NCBI GenBank assembly: GCA_004194705.1
Contig: SADC01000189.1
Location: 186,001 to 250,000, forward strand
DNA from: Ditylenchus dipsaci
Taxonomy: Eukaryota; Nematoda; Chromadorea; Rhabditida; Anguinidae
Length of the DNA: 64,000 bases
Direction of reading: 5' to 3'
In this document: one piece after another, positions 35,201 through 47,509 of the stretch
How the letters are laid out: each line of letters opens with the position of its first letter
Numbering within the stretch: position 1 is the stretch's first letter
Notes under the pieces: model-generated
What the model was told of the DNA's origin: nothing
Database searches by the model: none
The model's input: only the letters and a program-made list of their open reading frames with translations
Program-made: the position numbers and the translations under genes

Positions 35201-38200
35201 CAGAGGAAGTAGCTAGATTGGAAGCTGAAACTTTATTAAAAATAATTATTGCTTCCCAAATTGTGTGTAATGCTACTTTTAGTTTTGCCAGTAGCATCTG
35301 TACCAGCAAGTTTAGGATCATCTGTTTTGGTACGAGATCTGCTTTTCTGGCTCGTCTGATAGTTTTCTTAGGCTCCACCGCCGCTTTTTGTTGTTGCTAA
35401 AATATTTGAGTGTAAGGAAAGTGATTAAATAGGATTACGATCTGTTCTTATTTATATGGTTTGTATGCCTGATAATGTATGCGTGCCGGCAAAGGGTTAC
35501 CTGCGCTTTTTGTTTTTCATGTTCCAACTGCTTCAACTTCACCTTCAGCTCATCTTCCTTGTGTTTGCGCTCCACATCTGACTCGTGCAACTCTTTCCAC
35601 CGCTTCTTCTCAGCTTCAGCCTGGTTAAACACCGTGCTTGCACTACCCAACCTCTCCTTGTGCTTGCTCTCCATAGCCTTCAGTTTTGCTTCATCTGACT
35701 TGGAGTGGATGCCGTGGCTTAAATCTTTGAACTCGCTCTGCAGCTGGTTGGACTTAGACTTCATTTGCTCTCTCAGTTCCGCCATCTAAAAAAGTTGAAG
35801 TTAATTTGTAAAATTTGATGTAACTTTAGTACCTGCTTGTCAAATTCATCGTTGATCACCGGCTTAATTATTGGGGCATAGGTTCTTTTGGGTCGAGCAT
35901 CTTCTTTTGGCTCCAGTCTCGAGGATCTTTTATAGCTATAATAATTTCGGGTTTGTAAAGTATTTTCACATTTTAAGGTTGAATAGATATTTTGGCAGTG
36001 TAATTTTCTCAGCAGAATTACCAAGAAATTTCCCGGTTTCCAATCGGTTCTTTACAACCTAGTATTTCATGAACACCTTCATCACGATCACACTCTTGAA
36101 TCGACAACAAAGAATTTGGGGTTTTAGGGCTGCATAAATATATTAAAAAAAAGGAATTTTAAGTTGGCACTTACGTGATTGGTTCTGGTTTGACCTCGGG
36201 CTCTTTGAATCGCTCCATCATTGCAGTGACAGCACCTGATCTGCGAGCCTTCTGCTTGGCTTGTTCCTTCAATAATACAGTTATTATATCTTGGTTTGGA
36301 CAATTAATTATTTAATGACCTTTTGTATTTCATCAGCTCTCTTGCGCTCCTCTTCAGCCATGTTAAGTTGGGATTTTCGGATGGCAGATTTGTCTTCTAG
36401 TGGCTGAAAATAGATCAGTTTTGACAGTTATTCTATTGAAAAAAGCCAAAACTAACTTTTTTAGGCTCAGGAGTGGTCGATGATTTAGTGGAAGGAGCAG
36501 ATGGAGCAGCAGCCGTGGCAGCGGTGATCTTACTGCTAGTGCTAACTTCTGTTTTGCTAACTGGCAAAACTAATGGCTGAAAATGGTTTTTCTATAAAAA
36601 ACACACAATTTGATTCGTAAATAAATACCTGTACAGTGGTTGCCTTTGACTGCTTGTCCTTTTCTGTAGCTGCCGTAGCCTTAGCAGGGTCCACTTTCTT
36701 GCCTTTGCCTTCAACACTAGGAACAGGAGAAGGAATTGGTGAGGCTGGGGGAGGAGAACTTGATGGCTTACTGCGAAAAACTAATGGATTATTTCAATTA
36801 TTTCTAAAGCAATGTTTTCAAACTGTTTTTCAAGCAAATTGGTAACAAATGTTTGTTTTTAGAGAAAAATCAGCCCAGAGTCTAGGTCCTAGACATCTGT
36901 TTTTGGTTAGCTTATTACCCTTTTTAAATAAAAAGACCAACCTTTGGACCACAACCTTCTGCTGGATCACCTTAACAGTCTCCTGTTTCATTGGCTGGAT
37001 GACGGCTTTTTTGGCAAAGTCAGTACGGGGCTTCTGTGCTGCTGCAATAGCTGCAGTTTTCTCCTCCGCAGTCCTCTCTTCCAAGGTTTGGCATAGGTGG
37101 TTGTGCGCAGCACTTGTTTTTTTCCACCATCCAATTCATCCACTTCATTTGTGTCGGTGAGGCCAGGCACATTCATTCTAGGCAATTCCATTAGCTCCAG
37201 CTCCATGGTCTCTTCCAGACTAGCTCCTTCGGCAACAGATGAGAGGGCTGTGCAATGAGTATTTTGGGCATTTCTATTAGCTTGGGAATCATGGAGAGGG
37301 TGATCGAGTTTGTCTGCTGCGTGCTGGAGATGACTTTTTGGGTTCTTCTGGGTCTTCGGTGGAGGATATGGAGGTTGGAGGAAGCTCTAAGGATATGCCT
37401 GCATCATTTTCCTAAAAAAATCGTGACTTAGCCCAATTTCTCCAGTCCACTCTCAGGCAAGTTACCACTCATTTTGTAGCTTATCTCCCGGACTAAAAAT
37501 CGGTTAGTGACTTGTCTGAGAGTAGACTGCAAAAATGTGTCAAAAGCACAACGCCAAGAACACAATTTTGAACGAGAGGGGGTCGGCCTACTACAGGATT
37601 GTAGAATAATTACGGTATATCTACCCAAATCGAGACCCAATATTGAAAAAAAAAATCCGCCATGGCGGATTAATAGAGGTTATACGGTGTACTATTGAAT
37701 TACAGATGTCAACAGGCCTATTGCTTTGCATTAAAATTTGCTAATACAGTCAAACCTCGATATAGTGGCCCCCTCAAGTTCATTCCCACCTAGGGTCTGA
37801 CACTTTTTTAACCCCATTTTTGAAATAATTTATCGATTCTTTTTTGACAGTCTGGTCGCAAATATCGTAAAGATTCCGATTTTGCCGATAGTTTTTAATA
37901 ACTAAATAGTTTTTGCATTTAAAAAGCAAAACCTCGATATAGTGGCCCTCTAATTTTTTTAAGGGGGGGGCACTATATCGAGGTTTTGCTTTTTAAACGC
38001 AAAACTTTTTAGTTATTAAAAAACGATCGGTGAATCGGAATCCTGACGATATTTGCGACCAGACTGTAAGAATAGAATCGATAAATTATTTCAAAAACGC
38101 GGTTAAAAAAAGTGTCGGACCCTAGGTGGGAACGAACTTGAGGGGCCACTATATCGAGGTTTGACTGTACGTGTTTAAAAAGTCGGTACAAAAATGTCTT

Positions 38201-41200
38201 GCAAGTTTACCTCGTCAGACTGATCATTTTCGCCCATACTATTAGCACTATATTCTTCCTCTGATTCTCCATAGCTGTCATCACCATCCTCATCAGAGTA
38301 GGATTCATCTTCATCATACTAAAAAAAAATATTTTTTGGATTCTAGAGTTTTTTAAAAAAATTTTTGCTCAATATAAAAATGTGTAAGCCACCTCATCTG
38401 AGTCATAGTATTCCGAGCTAGTATACTCTTCATCAGATCCACGCAGAGCTGCTTTCTGCACCAATGTGAGAGTGACTTCCTGCTGTCCATCGTACTCCGA
38501 GTCACTGCTGAAAGAAGCTGGACTAAAGTAGACACCCAGACTAGAACCATCCACATCTAGCTTCTTTCTGGAGCCACGGGTGCTTATGCGACTGCCATTT
38601 TGGTCGTAAATACTGCCTTCTAAAGCCAAAGTTGCACAAATTCTACAAAGACAGAAGCCTAATTACCATCCTCATCCGAAAGTGAGTCTTTAGCTGAATC
38701 CCAGCTATCCATCCCATCATAGCTGACTGAGGCAGTGAAGATTGGTGGAGGGAGTGCATTTGACTGGGAGACCCGACCCCTGGATGTATTGTTCCTCGAC
38801 TCTTCTTCTTTTATAAATGGCAACTCAAATTCACTGTCATAATCGGGGTTACTGAACGGAAACGGAGGTTTTGCATGCCGATTGGATACAGATCACCTGG
38901 AAATGAACTTTACGGTTTGAGTTTGGAAATAAAATTTGAAGGCTGACCCCTAGGTCCAGCACCACCTTCGCCAGAGTTCTGAGACAGCTGAAGGGTTTTG
39001 CACACACTTTTGTCATATTCCCAGTCAGATTCGAACTCTGAAATTTAAAATCACATAATTTGTACAATTTTGTGAATTCCCCGAAGCCAAAGCGTTTCAC
39101 CTGGTTTGACTTGCTTACAACTAGGTTAGATGAACGATAGTTTTCTTGAGAAATTGTATTAAGAATTCACTAAAAAGTTTTGCCTTGACGGTATACTAAA
39201 CTTTTATAATTTAAAGGCCACGTGCTAAACCTTTTTTCATCCAAAGGCGTATATTTCCACGTAGGTACACGCCTTAGGTTGAATTTGTCACAATTAAAAT
39301 CGTGATAATACTGGTATACTACAACCACATAAAAACTCAGCTGGTCCTCATAGTTGAAGATCCGGGTACATACACCAAACTCGGGGTTTTAAGGGTAAGA
39401 GTTGAGAACCTAGCTGAACAGTTATTTCACACTGCAATTTTACACTTTATTTATTTTTAACCTTTAACATAAAATTTACTTTTAACCCCTACCTTCTTCA
39501 TCCTCATCGGAGTAGCTTTCATCCTCGTCATATTCGTCATCATCATCCTCAAATTCGTCATCCTCCTCCTGCCCATTAGTTGAAGACTGTTTTTGACCCT
39601 GATGCCACACTATATTGGCACTAGTGGTCATTGGAGTGCTGGGTAAGGAGGCTTGGGTGACCAACAAAAGTGGAGGTTTCAATCTTTGGCTAGTCTTCAC
39701 AGGTGCTTGCTCTGAAGAGGACTCAGTACTGGCCTTCAGTTGCTCCAATTCTCCCACTAAATTCTCCATAGTCCTTTCTCTCCTTTGAGCCCGTTTGTTG
39801 GCTGGTGTGGCCAAGATATTAGATATATCCTTCTGAACAGCTGGAGATTTGCTTCTACTCCTCGACTTGCTCCTGCTTTTGCCTTCTGCTGGAGTGGCAC
39901 TTTTTTCTCTGCTTCTTCTGGGGTCAGCTCTTTAGCCCCTGGAGATGGAGATCTGGAGGGGTTTTTGCCAGCAACTAGACCAGAACTGGGAGAAGCACTT
40001 TTTTCTCTACTTTTCGGGGGGTTAGCTTCCTGAGCAGCTGGAGAAGGGGATCTGGAAGGGTTTTTCCAACGACTAGACCAGGATTTGGAGAAGCACTTTT
40101 TTCTTTAGTTTTTCCAGGAGTCAATTCTTTGGGGACTGGAGATGGTGACCTGGAAGCAGGAGGTTTCACCGCAGCCAGTCCAGAGCTCGCGGAAGTTTTT
40201 GTTTCTTGACTTTTGACACTTGGAGATGGAGACCTATAACAAAAAAAAATTCTGTAAGAAAAATAGTCTTATTGGCCACGGGCCGCCTTTTAATTACAAA
40301 ATTTACCGAGTGTTTCCAACAGCCATTCCAGGGCTAGGAGAAGCACTTTTTTCTCTAGTAGGAGCGGGACTCAATCCTTTGGCTGGTGTGCCCGACTTCT
40401 CTGTGCTATAAGTCACCTTTTGGGGTGAAGGACTTGGACTTCTTTGAACTGGGGTGGTACTTCTACTTTTGTTGGCAGGTTGTGCAGTACTCAGAGCTTT
40501 ATTTTCTGTTTTCTCAGGCTCTGCTGCCTTAGACATGAGGGTGGTTTTGAACTGTTCCTGGTCAAAATCGACCATTCGAATGAGTTTGTCCAGCTGACTA
40601 GTAGCTGGTTTCAATTCACGAGGCTCAATTTTGACTAAATTTGATGATAATTTGCAATATTTCAGATTTTTATCCACATTAGTTAACCTTTGACTGTGGG
40701 TAGAGGCTCCTCTTTTTTGACAGCTGCGATAACAACTTTCGCCGGCTCGCTTTTTTTCGCCTCTACCACCACTGGGCTTTTTCTAGCATCGGCCGGCGAT
40801 TTAGCTTTGGCCGTTTCTTGTTTTGGTTGCACAATTTTGGGGTTGTTGGATTGTGGTGGCTTGGTCACTTCCACTTCTTCACAAGACAGTTCCTCTTCCT
40901 CCGTTCTTCTTTTGTAACCATAGGTGCGGAAAACTTCTTGGCGAGTGCTAAATAAAGACACTAACTTCATAGTCAGGATAGGGCATCAATTTTTTTTGAA
41001 AGAAGAAAGATATAGGGAAGAAACATTTTTGAAAAAAAAATAGGGCAAACCTTTTTTTGCAGCTGATTTACGTCTTTTTGCAGCTGATTTACGTTTTTCT
41101 GCAGCTGATTTATTTTTCTGTCCAAGACCAACCAAATTTTGCAAGAATTCAAATTTTTTAGGCAGGAAATAACTTGGATTGGTCAGAATCCCACCCCGGA

Positions 41201-44092
41201 ATGGCCAGAAGCCCCTGAAAGTTGGTTCTCTGGGGGTTACTGAAGAGGGCAAACTTTTTGCGAAAATTGGATTGAGCGGATCAGAATTGCGGTCCGATCG
41301 GCTGAATGGCTCAGAATTCCAGGTTTATGGTGGTTTTGAGTGTTTCAGGGTGGAGTGGAATTCTGATCCGCTCAATCGAATTTTTGCAAAAAGTTTGCCC
41401 CCCTATAGCAAACCTCCAGAAAACAAACTTTCAGGGGCTTCTGGCCATTCCGGGGTGGGATACTGACCAATCCAAGTTATTTCCTGACTAAAAAATTTGA
41501 ATTCTTGCAAAATGTGGCAAAATTTGGTTGGTCTTGGACAGAAAAATAAATCAGCTGCTGAAAAACGTAAATCGGCTGCAAAAAGACGTAAATCAGCTGC
41601 AAAACCAAATCAGCTGCAAAAAGACGTGAATCAGCTGCAAAAAAAAGGTTTGCCCAAAAAAATATGCTAATAAAACCATTGATTTTAACTAGAGTTTTTC
41701 ATTGCAAGCATGAATGTCGACCCATCTAAAAAATTGACTATTTTCGAAAGTTTGCAATATTGCAGCAGCAGCATCAATGTAATTTATTATGTATTTTAAA
41801 AACTACTCACGTGAATTTTGTTCAGACGAAGAACTTGAACCAGAAGAATTATTGGCACTTCTGGAAGTGACTCCGAGGATAGCTCTGGCGGCAGCAACAG
41901 GGGCACTTGTACTGGTTGGACTTGTCTGAACCACGTACCTTTTGTAGAGCTGCTCAAAGGTCTTCTCAACAGAGTCTTCGCGCTTTTTGCTTGTCACGTC
42001 AGAGTCTCCAAACCGACTCATTGACTTGTAGTCACGATCTCGGGAGACGGCTGTACTGAAAGTGCTGGTCGGAGTCTTGCTGCGGTACTGGAAGCGATCT
42101 GTGGCAGAGGCAGAGGAAGGGGAATAGCCAGTCGGGTTATAGCTGGAAAAAGCAGGTAGGTAAACACCTTCTGAGTGGGCCGAAATATTTACCTGCTGGT
42201 CACACCAGCCCTGGCTGTGGAAATTGATGAATAATTTCTGGCATTAGATGCAGAACTACTGTCACTAAGTCCATAAGATAGACCTGAATGGAGTCGAGTG
42301 TAAAAAGTATGAATTTTTAAGCACTACCTGAACCATAACTGGTGCTTCGCCTCGGCAAACCTCCACTCGATGGTTGTAGGTGCTGATAGACATCCTGACT
42401 GGAGCTGCACCGGTTCGAGTGCTGCTTGAAGGCAGAGCTGAAGAAGTAAACGAGCTCGACATGACTGAAGATGGCTGGTACCGCTGGTATTGCTGTTTAA
42501 ACGATCATTACTGGAGAATCTGAGAATATGAATAATGATATAATATCATACCCTCAAGTTCGCCCTCCCCTTTGGGTCTAATACTTTTTACTTCAATTTT
42601 TAAAGGAACATAGCCGTCACCGACAACGATATTTCCAAATGTTTGAATTCGCGCGGGACAGTTCTCTTTCGTCTTTCCTTTTACTCTTTTGAGTCATTCG
42701 AAGCAAGTCGAAAGAGTACAGTGCGAGACGAAAGAGAACTGTCCCGAGCGAATTCAAACATTTGAAATTCTCGTTGTCGGCGACGGCTATGGTCCTTTAA
42801 AAACTTTTGCTTAACCCAATTCAGGCGGTATGAGCCTAGCCCGTAACTTAAAACTTTTAAGTTAAAAGCCCCATAATTTTTTTTGACCCATCTCGACGGA
42901 TTTGTATGGCTTTTTATTTTTGATAATTTTATCGTCGTTTTTTGACTTTTTCGTGCAAAGTCTCTAGTAAGCTTAGTTGCAAAGTAACCTCGGTTACCCG
43001 CCACCTGAGTGAACCGCCATCCTAGGTTAACAACCACCCCAAATTTACTTTATTTCGCTGAGATTAGCCTATTCTGTGTCATTTGGCAGCTCCACCCCAC
43101 CCCCCAGTTAACTGACACCCTCGTTTAGCCGCCACCCTAAGACCGGCGGCTAAACGAGGTCTGGCTGTATTTCAGCTACCGTATTTTCTATAATAGCTCG
43201 CACCCCCTACTTTGAGGACCTATCTCAGACTAGAGAATTTTTTTGCATTTCCTTAACTCCCACGAGCTCTACCGATTACGCTTTTTGAATTTCGGATTTT
43301 GGCCCGAAAATCTTGAGATCGACCCCAAATTTTCAGATTTGTGGGGAGATGGAAAATAGATGGACATGTCTCTACAGTCTACTTTCGTTAAACTGGCACC
43401 CCCGATAAACTGGCCCCCCAGGCTGGTCCCCAGGGGTGCCAGTTTATCGAGAGTAGACTGTACAAGAGTTATTAAAGGAAAATACGGCATATAGCCATTT
43501 GGATTTGTCTGATCTACCACTGAATCTACACCCTCTCCAAATGAGTCCCAGATTAACTGCCCGAAATTTTTGATAATTTGTCCAATAGATGTAACTGAAC
43601 CACCAACTAAGCCTGGTCATAATCAAATATATAAAAAAACCTAACATTTAAAAAAATGTAGTAGACATTTCCCTTCCTCTTTCAATTCAAAGTTATTCCA
43701 GTTTAACTTTTAAACTCATAAAACACAAACTTCCCTTACTTTTGGTCTCGTTTATAGTTGTTGGAAGAAATGCCAGATGTGAGACCTGTTCCTCTGGAAT
43801 AGTCTTGGTGGTAGGAGTGGCTCATCGAGGTTTTTGAAGAGGATCCATAACCACTGCTACTGCCCCCATACCCACTTTTATAGCTCATTGAACTCGCTTG
43901 CGGTGTGCTAGCCTTATAGCTTGATAGGTCAGATTGTTTGGATCTCCAAGGTACACTGTTCTTGTTTGAGGAGTAGGGGTCGTAGCTAGACGCTCTATAT
44001 CTGTCTCTACCCCCAAGTTCTTTGGTTGAATAATCACTGAGAGCTGAGCTGTATCCAGATGATGTTTGCGAAGATGGCTTTAACTAAAACAA
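32236..44092 (-). CDS. Unidentified Ser/Pro/Lys-rich coiled-coil protein (multi-exon, N-terminus open)
   Basis: A long chain of minus-strand exons. In order: a Ser/Tyr-rich exon (43740-44092, [13 protein letters not shown]); Ser-rich exons at 42.2-42.5 kb; 41814-42140 ([14 protein letters not shown]); about 40690-40960 (Lys/Pro-rich); 39.9-40.7 kb with about four copies of a 35-residue [15 protein letters not shown] repeat; acidic exons 39490-39600 and 38220-38470; 38660-38850 ([14 protein letters not shown]); 36.9-37.4 kb; 36180-36270 ([13 protein letters not shown]); 35833-35935; a charged coiled coil at about 35500-35787; 34385-34605; then the C-terminal exons at about 32910-33030 ([19 protein letters not shown]), 32765-32873 and 32236-32300 ending [10 protein letters not shown]. 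The composition suggests a cytoskeletal or muscle-associated protein; I do not recognise the family. At least four single-base frame breaks occur, two in A runs near 39.9-40.1 kb. No start codon was located, so the first exon may lie upstream. Confidence 0.6.
33375..34348. mobile_element. Mutator-like element in an intron, about 10-bp TSD
   Basis: Flanked by exact AGGCAATACG (33365-33374 and 34349-34358). The inverted ends share CAGCAACCGGATACAAATTG. The right end is a tandem array of TATCCGGTTGCTG-type units; the left has three. It carries a small spliced ORF in minus orientation and lies in an intron of the 32236-44092 gene. A 9-10 bp TSD is typical of Mutator-like elements. Confidence 0.75.
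33519..34113 (-). CDS. Spliced ORF inside the Mutator-like element
   Basis: Reads from ATG at 34111-34113 ([19 protein letters not shown]) to an in-frame TAG near 34.02 kb, then continues [20 protein letters not shown], through an intron to [18 protein letters not shown], then a last exon ([19 protein letters not shown] ... [19 protein letters not shown]) ending TAA at 33519-33521. About 150 residues. The TAG means the real start may be the downstream Met, or the gene is decaying. It is not a recognised transposase. It may be a captured host fragment or an accessory protein. Confidence 0.4.
37430..37620. repeat. Uninterrupted copy of dispersed repeat R
   Basis: Contains GTGTCAAAAGCACAACGCC, homologous to the sequence at 8070-8290 that is split by a hAT-like MITE. 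It lies in an intron of the unnamed gene. Confidence 0.5.
37747..38167. mobile_element. 421-bp pogo-like foldback MITE
   Basis: CAGTCAAACCTCGATATAG ... TATATCGAGGTTTGACTG between TA dinucleotides. Inside, AAAACCTCGATATAGTGG is repeated inverted around 37960, as in the element at 2542-2909. Confidence 0.75.
41043..41655. mobile_element. Mutator-like foldback element, 9-bp TSD
   Basis: 613 bp flanked by exact AAAAAAATA (41034-41042 and 41656-41664). Ends are GGGCAAACC and GGTTTGCCC. The terminal repeats hold three or four tandem copies of GCAGCTGATTTACGTCTTTT, and the inner arms continue as a long inverted repeat. No ORF of note. It lies in an intron of the unnamed gene. The TSD is low complexity, which lowers certainty. 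Confidence 0.65.
42604..42796. mobile_element. TTAA-flanked palindrome
   Basis: AGGAACATAGCCGTCACCG and its inverse, TTAA on both sides. The centre resembles GGGACAGTTCTCTTTCGTC, which also flanks the hAT insertion in the GPAT intron (59.9 and 61.2 kb). Confidence 0.65.
43375..43460. mobile_element. 86-bp pogo-like MITE
   Basis: CAGTCTACTTTCGTTAAAC ... TTTATCGAGAGTAGACTG between TA dinucleotides. Confidence 0.65.
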
Positions 44093-45820
44093 GAGTTTAT
44101 TTCAAAAATCTTTTGAGCAAATAAGCCTAGTATAAAACCTCCAATTCGACCTACGCACATGTTTGAACGTGCGCCTCTTTTGTTTTTTTATAAAAGAACA
44201 TTTAGCAGCTGCAGTACTAGCAAGTATGGTGCGTATACATTTCCTCCTTTTGTCCCAAATGGGAAAAAAGAGGAAATGTATATCGCCAGGTTTATACGCG
44301 CCAATTTAAATATTTCAGTGTATTTAATCTAGGGTTGTCAAATAGGAATATTCCGGGAAATATTACGGTAATATTGCTGAAACATTACCGATTATCACCT
44401 GCGATAGCATCTCCTAATAATAAATTGGTCACAATCTTTTTTTATGAAAAGTTTTTTTTTCAACTCACCCTTTTTCCCTCACTCCGAACTCTCACTCAAA
44501 TCCGGATCCTCTTTCTAACCCTCACCTGTCTCCAATGAAAGAGTGGAATCCATACTCGAAACTTTCACTTGAATCCTCACCATTCCAAACCATGCCCCGT
44601 CTAGAAAATTGCACAAAAAAGTTGCAAGGCAGACGTAAATCTCAAACATATTAATCTAATGATCATTTCTTCTCGTTATTTAGAATCCTCCACGTGAATT
44701 GAGCAGTTGAGCATCCTCTACGTGGACTAGCTACTTCCTTAAGGGTTTTAGTATCTCAAACACATTCTTTAGGTAATTTCACTGTCATACAGGTGGATCG
44801 TGTGAATAACTTCGGTACCCGACTTTATTTCAGCACCCTCTGAATTTAATTTGAATTGGCGCGTGTAAACTTGGCGTTATACGTTTCCTCATTTTTTCCC
44901 ATTTGGGACAAAAAGGAGGCATCGTATATAGTAGTAATAAATCATTACCAACATTAAAGTTAGTGATCGACAATCTTGAAAAAATCCAATCAGCAACGCT
45001 AGCACCCAAAATCGCACAAATTTTAAGGTCGGCTCTCGGTTTACTGGCGGCGCCGGCGCCCATGCAACTATGCTTATGGCTTGTTCACGTTGTTAGAGTT
45101 AGAGTTCGGGTAAGAGGTGTTCATGTGCTCGAAAACCCGAAATCTAACTCTAACGTGAACAAGAGATTACGCAGGGTTTAATCAGTTCCCACCACCACTT
45201 TGAAATTTTCGAGGTCTCTTTTTGTAGAGTTTCTGAAAATGAAAAACCCTATAAAGAAACAATTATGTCAACCGACAAAGTCTTTGGCCACCCATGTGTC
45301 AAAAATAAATCACTTTTCTGTAATTTTGTGTGAAAACATAAAAACCTGAAATAAAAGTTTATTTAGCAATTGCTTGCAAATAATTGGTGGCCACAAAGGA
45401 TCTAGGCCCTCTTTTCTTTTTTTCTTTTGATTTGAGAGAAGTGGATTGGCTTTAGAGTGTAGTATGTCTCAGCTCCTCAAGCAACAAAACAAAGAGGCAA
45501 TAGCAGGTGGTTGAGCCAGCCGGAGTTAATCAAAGGAACAGCTGACTGGCAGTAATAGTAATGATGGGGGTAGATGTTTGTTTTCTATCAAAAATCAATT
45601 TGAAAATATAGGAGGGGGCGAATTTTGCGGCGCCCGGCGAAAACATACACCATTACATTATCATCATTTAGGAGTTCAGATTTTTTTTGTTTTCTAATTC
45701 ATTTTGGCTGTAAATAAAAACACACAGGCTAGGGTTTGTTTGAGTACTTTCTCGGCCAAAATCCTTTTTAACCAACCCTAACATACACCATGACCCTAAT
45801 TTCTACCCAGTGCATCTTAA

Positions 45821-46052
45821 AGGGCCATTGCCACCTGTTTTGAATTGTCCCCGCCAATTCAATTTTTTTGCCTAATCATTCAACTTCTGTACGGATTTTT
45901 GAGCTGGGTTTCTAACAAAACAAGGCCTAGAAGTTAATTTTAGGTACAGTTTTGTTAGAAACCAAGTTGAAAAATCCGTACTTTAATGCAATGATGAAGA
46001 AAAAAAATTTGAATTGGCGGGGACAACCGTTGTCGGGGACGGCAATGGCCAT
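45821..46052. mobile_element. TTAA-flanked palindrome
   Basis: Left end AGGGCCATTGCC and right GGCAATGGCCAT with TTAA on both sides. Sister of 49982-50212. Confidence 0.7.
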
Positions 46053-46215
46053 TTAAAACCGAGTATCTTTTGGTGTTTTTTCAATTATTAAATTTATTTT
46101 TTGGTTTACATGTATCCTGCAATTGTACAGGATGCGGGAAAAGTCCTGACATGGACATAAAATTGAAGATTTTTAGGCAAAGAGTGTCAATATTAAAAAA
46201 GCAAGGATACCATTA

Positions 46216-46985
46216 TGGCTCTTTCACGGACTGCGACTTAGACTTAGACTGAGACTTAGACTGAGACTTTTTTGGCTACATGAACACTCCTTAGTCTCAG
46301 TCTCAGTCTAAGTCTAAGTCTTAGTCTAAGTCTCAGTCAAAGGTGTTCACGGACTGAGACTTAGACTGAGACTTAGACTTATTTTTATGTGTTTGCGTTT
46401 TTATTTATTTTTTATTACTCAACTTATTTAGTGATTTCATGTTTTAAAAACAGGATGAATAAATTTTTTAACGATTGAATGCTCACATGAGATGGCTGAC
46501 AACATAGTTTGGGCCATTTGTGTGATACACAATTTTCTTATCGAAGAGATGGAGGAGGAAACAGACTTCAACAGAGTGATGGCAGCCTTTCAGAGTTGGC
46601 GTGGAATAAGCACCGGGCTGACTGGAGAAGATGCCAATGCCAATGCAAAAGACATGAGAAAAAAGCTTGTAGAATTTTTTAATGGAGTTGGTAGCGTAGA
46701 TTTTCAGGAAGAAATGATTTGAAAAAAGAAATAATAAATAAAAAAATTGAATATATTGTGAACATTGCATTGTAAACAGGTGAAAAAGTCAAACTTATTT
46801 CTTAGTCTAAGTCTCAGTCTAAGTCTAAGTCTCAGTCTAAGTCTCAGTCCGTGAACACCTTAGACTTAGACTGAGACTTAGACTGAGACTATTTTGGCTC
46901 CATGAACACCTCTTAGTCTCAGTCTAAGTCTCAGTCTCAGTCTAAGTCTAAGTCTCAGTCTAAGTCGCAGTCCGTGAAAGAGCCA
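46216..46985. mobile_element. PIF/Harbinger element with TTA duplication
   Basis: 770 bp, ends TGGCTCTTTCACGGACTG and inverse, flanked by TTA (46213-46215 and 46986-46988). Harbinger elements duplicate TWA. The subterminal arms are tandem GACTTAGACTGA repeats. It encodes the C-terminal end of a Harbinger transposase at 46492-46722. Confidence 0.85.
46492..46722 (+). pseudogene. PIF/Harbinger transposase, C-terminal fragment
   Basis: 76 residues including NIVWAICVIHNFLIEEMEE. In the DDE_Tnp_4/Harbinger nuclease family a C-terminal cHNf motif follows the last catalytic acid. The catalytic Asp residues upstream are absent, so this is a deletion derivative carried by a nonautonomous element. Confidence 0.7.
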
Positions 46986-47029
46986 TTAGAAAGCTCATAC
47001 AATTTTGCACAAGATGCATTAGGCAGAAT

Positions 47030-47509
47030 CAGTGTTTCCAAAACTCAAGCTCAAGGTCAAACTCAAGGTAAACCTTGAGTTTAGTAAACTCAAGATCGTT
47101 TTTCTCGATTTATTGTAGGAAAAATGGGTCTGAATTTTTTACCTATCCCCTAAAGTCAAGTTTTTGCGCTGAACAAAACGTACTTTTCAGAGTTTCGATA
47201 TCTTTTTTTAAGATGAGATATAGCCATTTTTAGGCCAAAAATCACCTTGAGTTTACCTTGACTTTGACCCTGCTAAACTCAAGGTAAACTCAAGGTGATT
47301 TTCGGCCTAAAAATGGCTGTATCTCATCTTTAAAAAAAGATATCGAAACTCTGGAAAGTACGTTTTGTTCAGCGCAAAACTTGACTTTAGGGATAGGGAA
47401 AAAATTCAGATCCATTTTTCCTACAATAAATCGAGAAAAACGATCTTGAGTTTACTAAACTCAAGGTTTACCTTGAGTTTGACCTTGAGCTTGAGTTTTG
47501 GAAACACTG
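47030..47509. mobile_element. hAT-type 480-bp palindrome
   Basis: Ends CAGTGTTTCCAAAACTCAAG and inverse. Flanks GGCAGAAT (47022-47029) and AGCAGAAT (47510-47517) match at 7 of 8. It shares its first 14 bp with the larger element at 56471-58279. No ORF. Confidence 0.75.
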
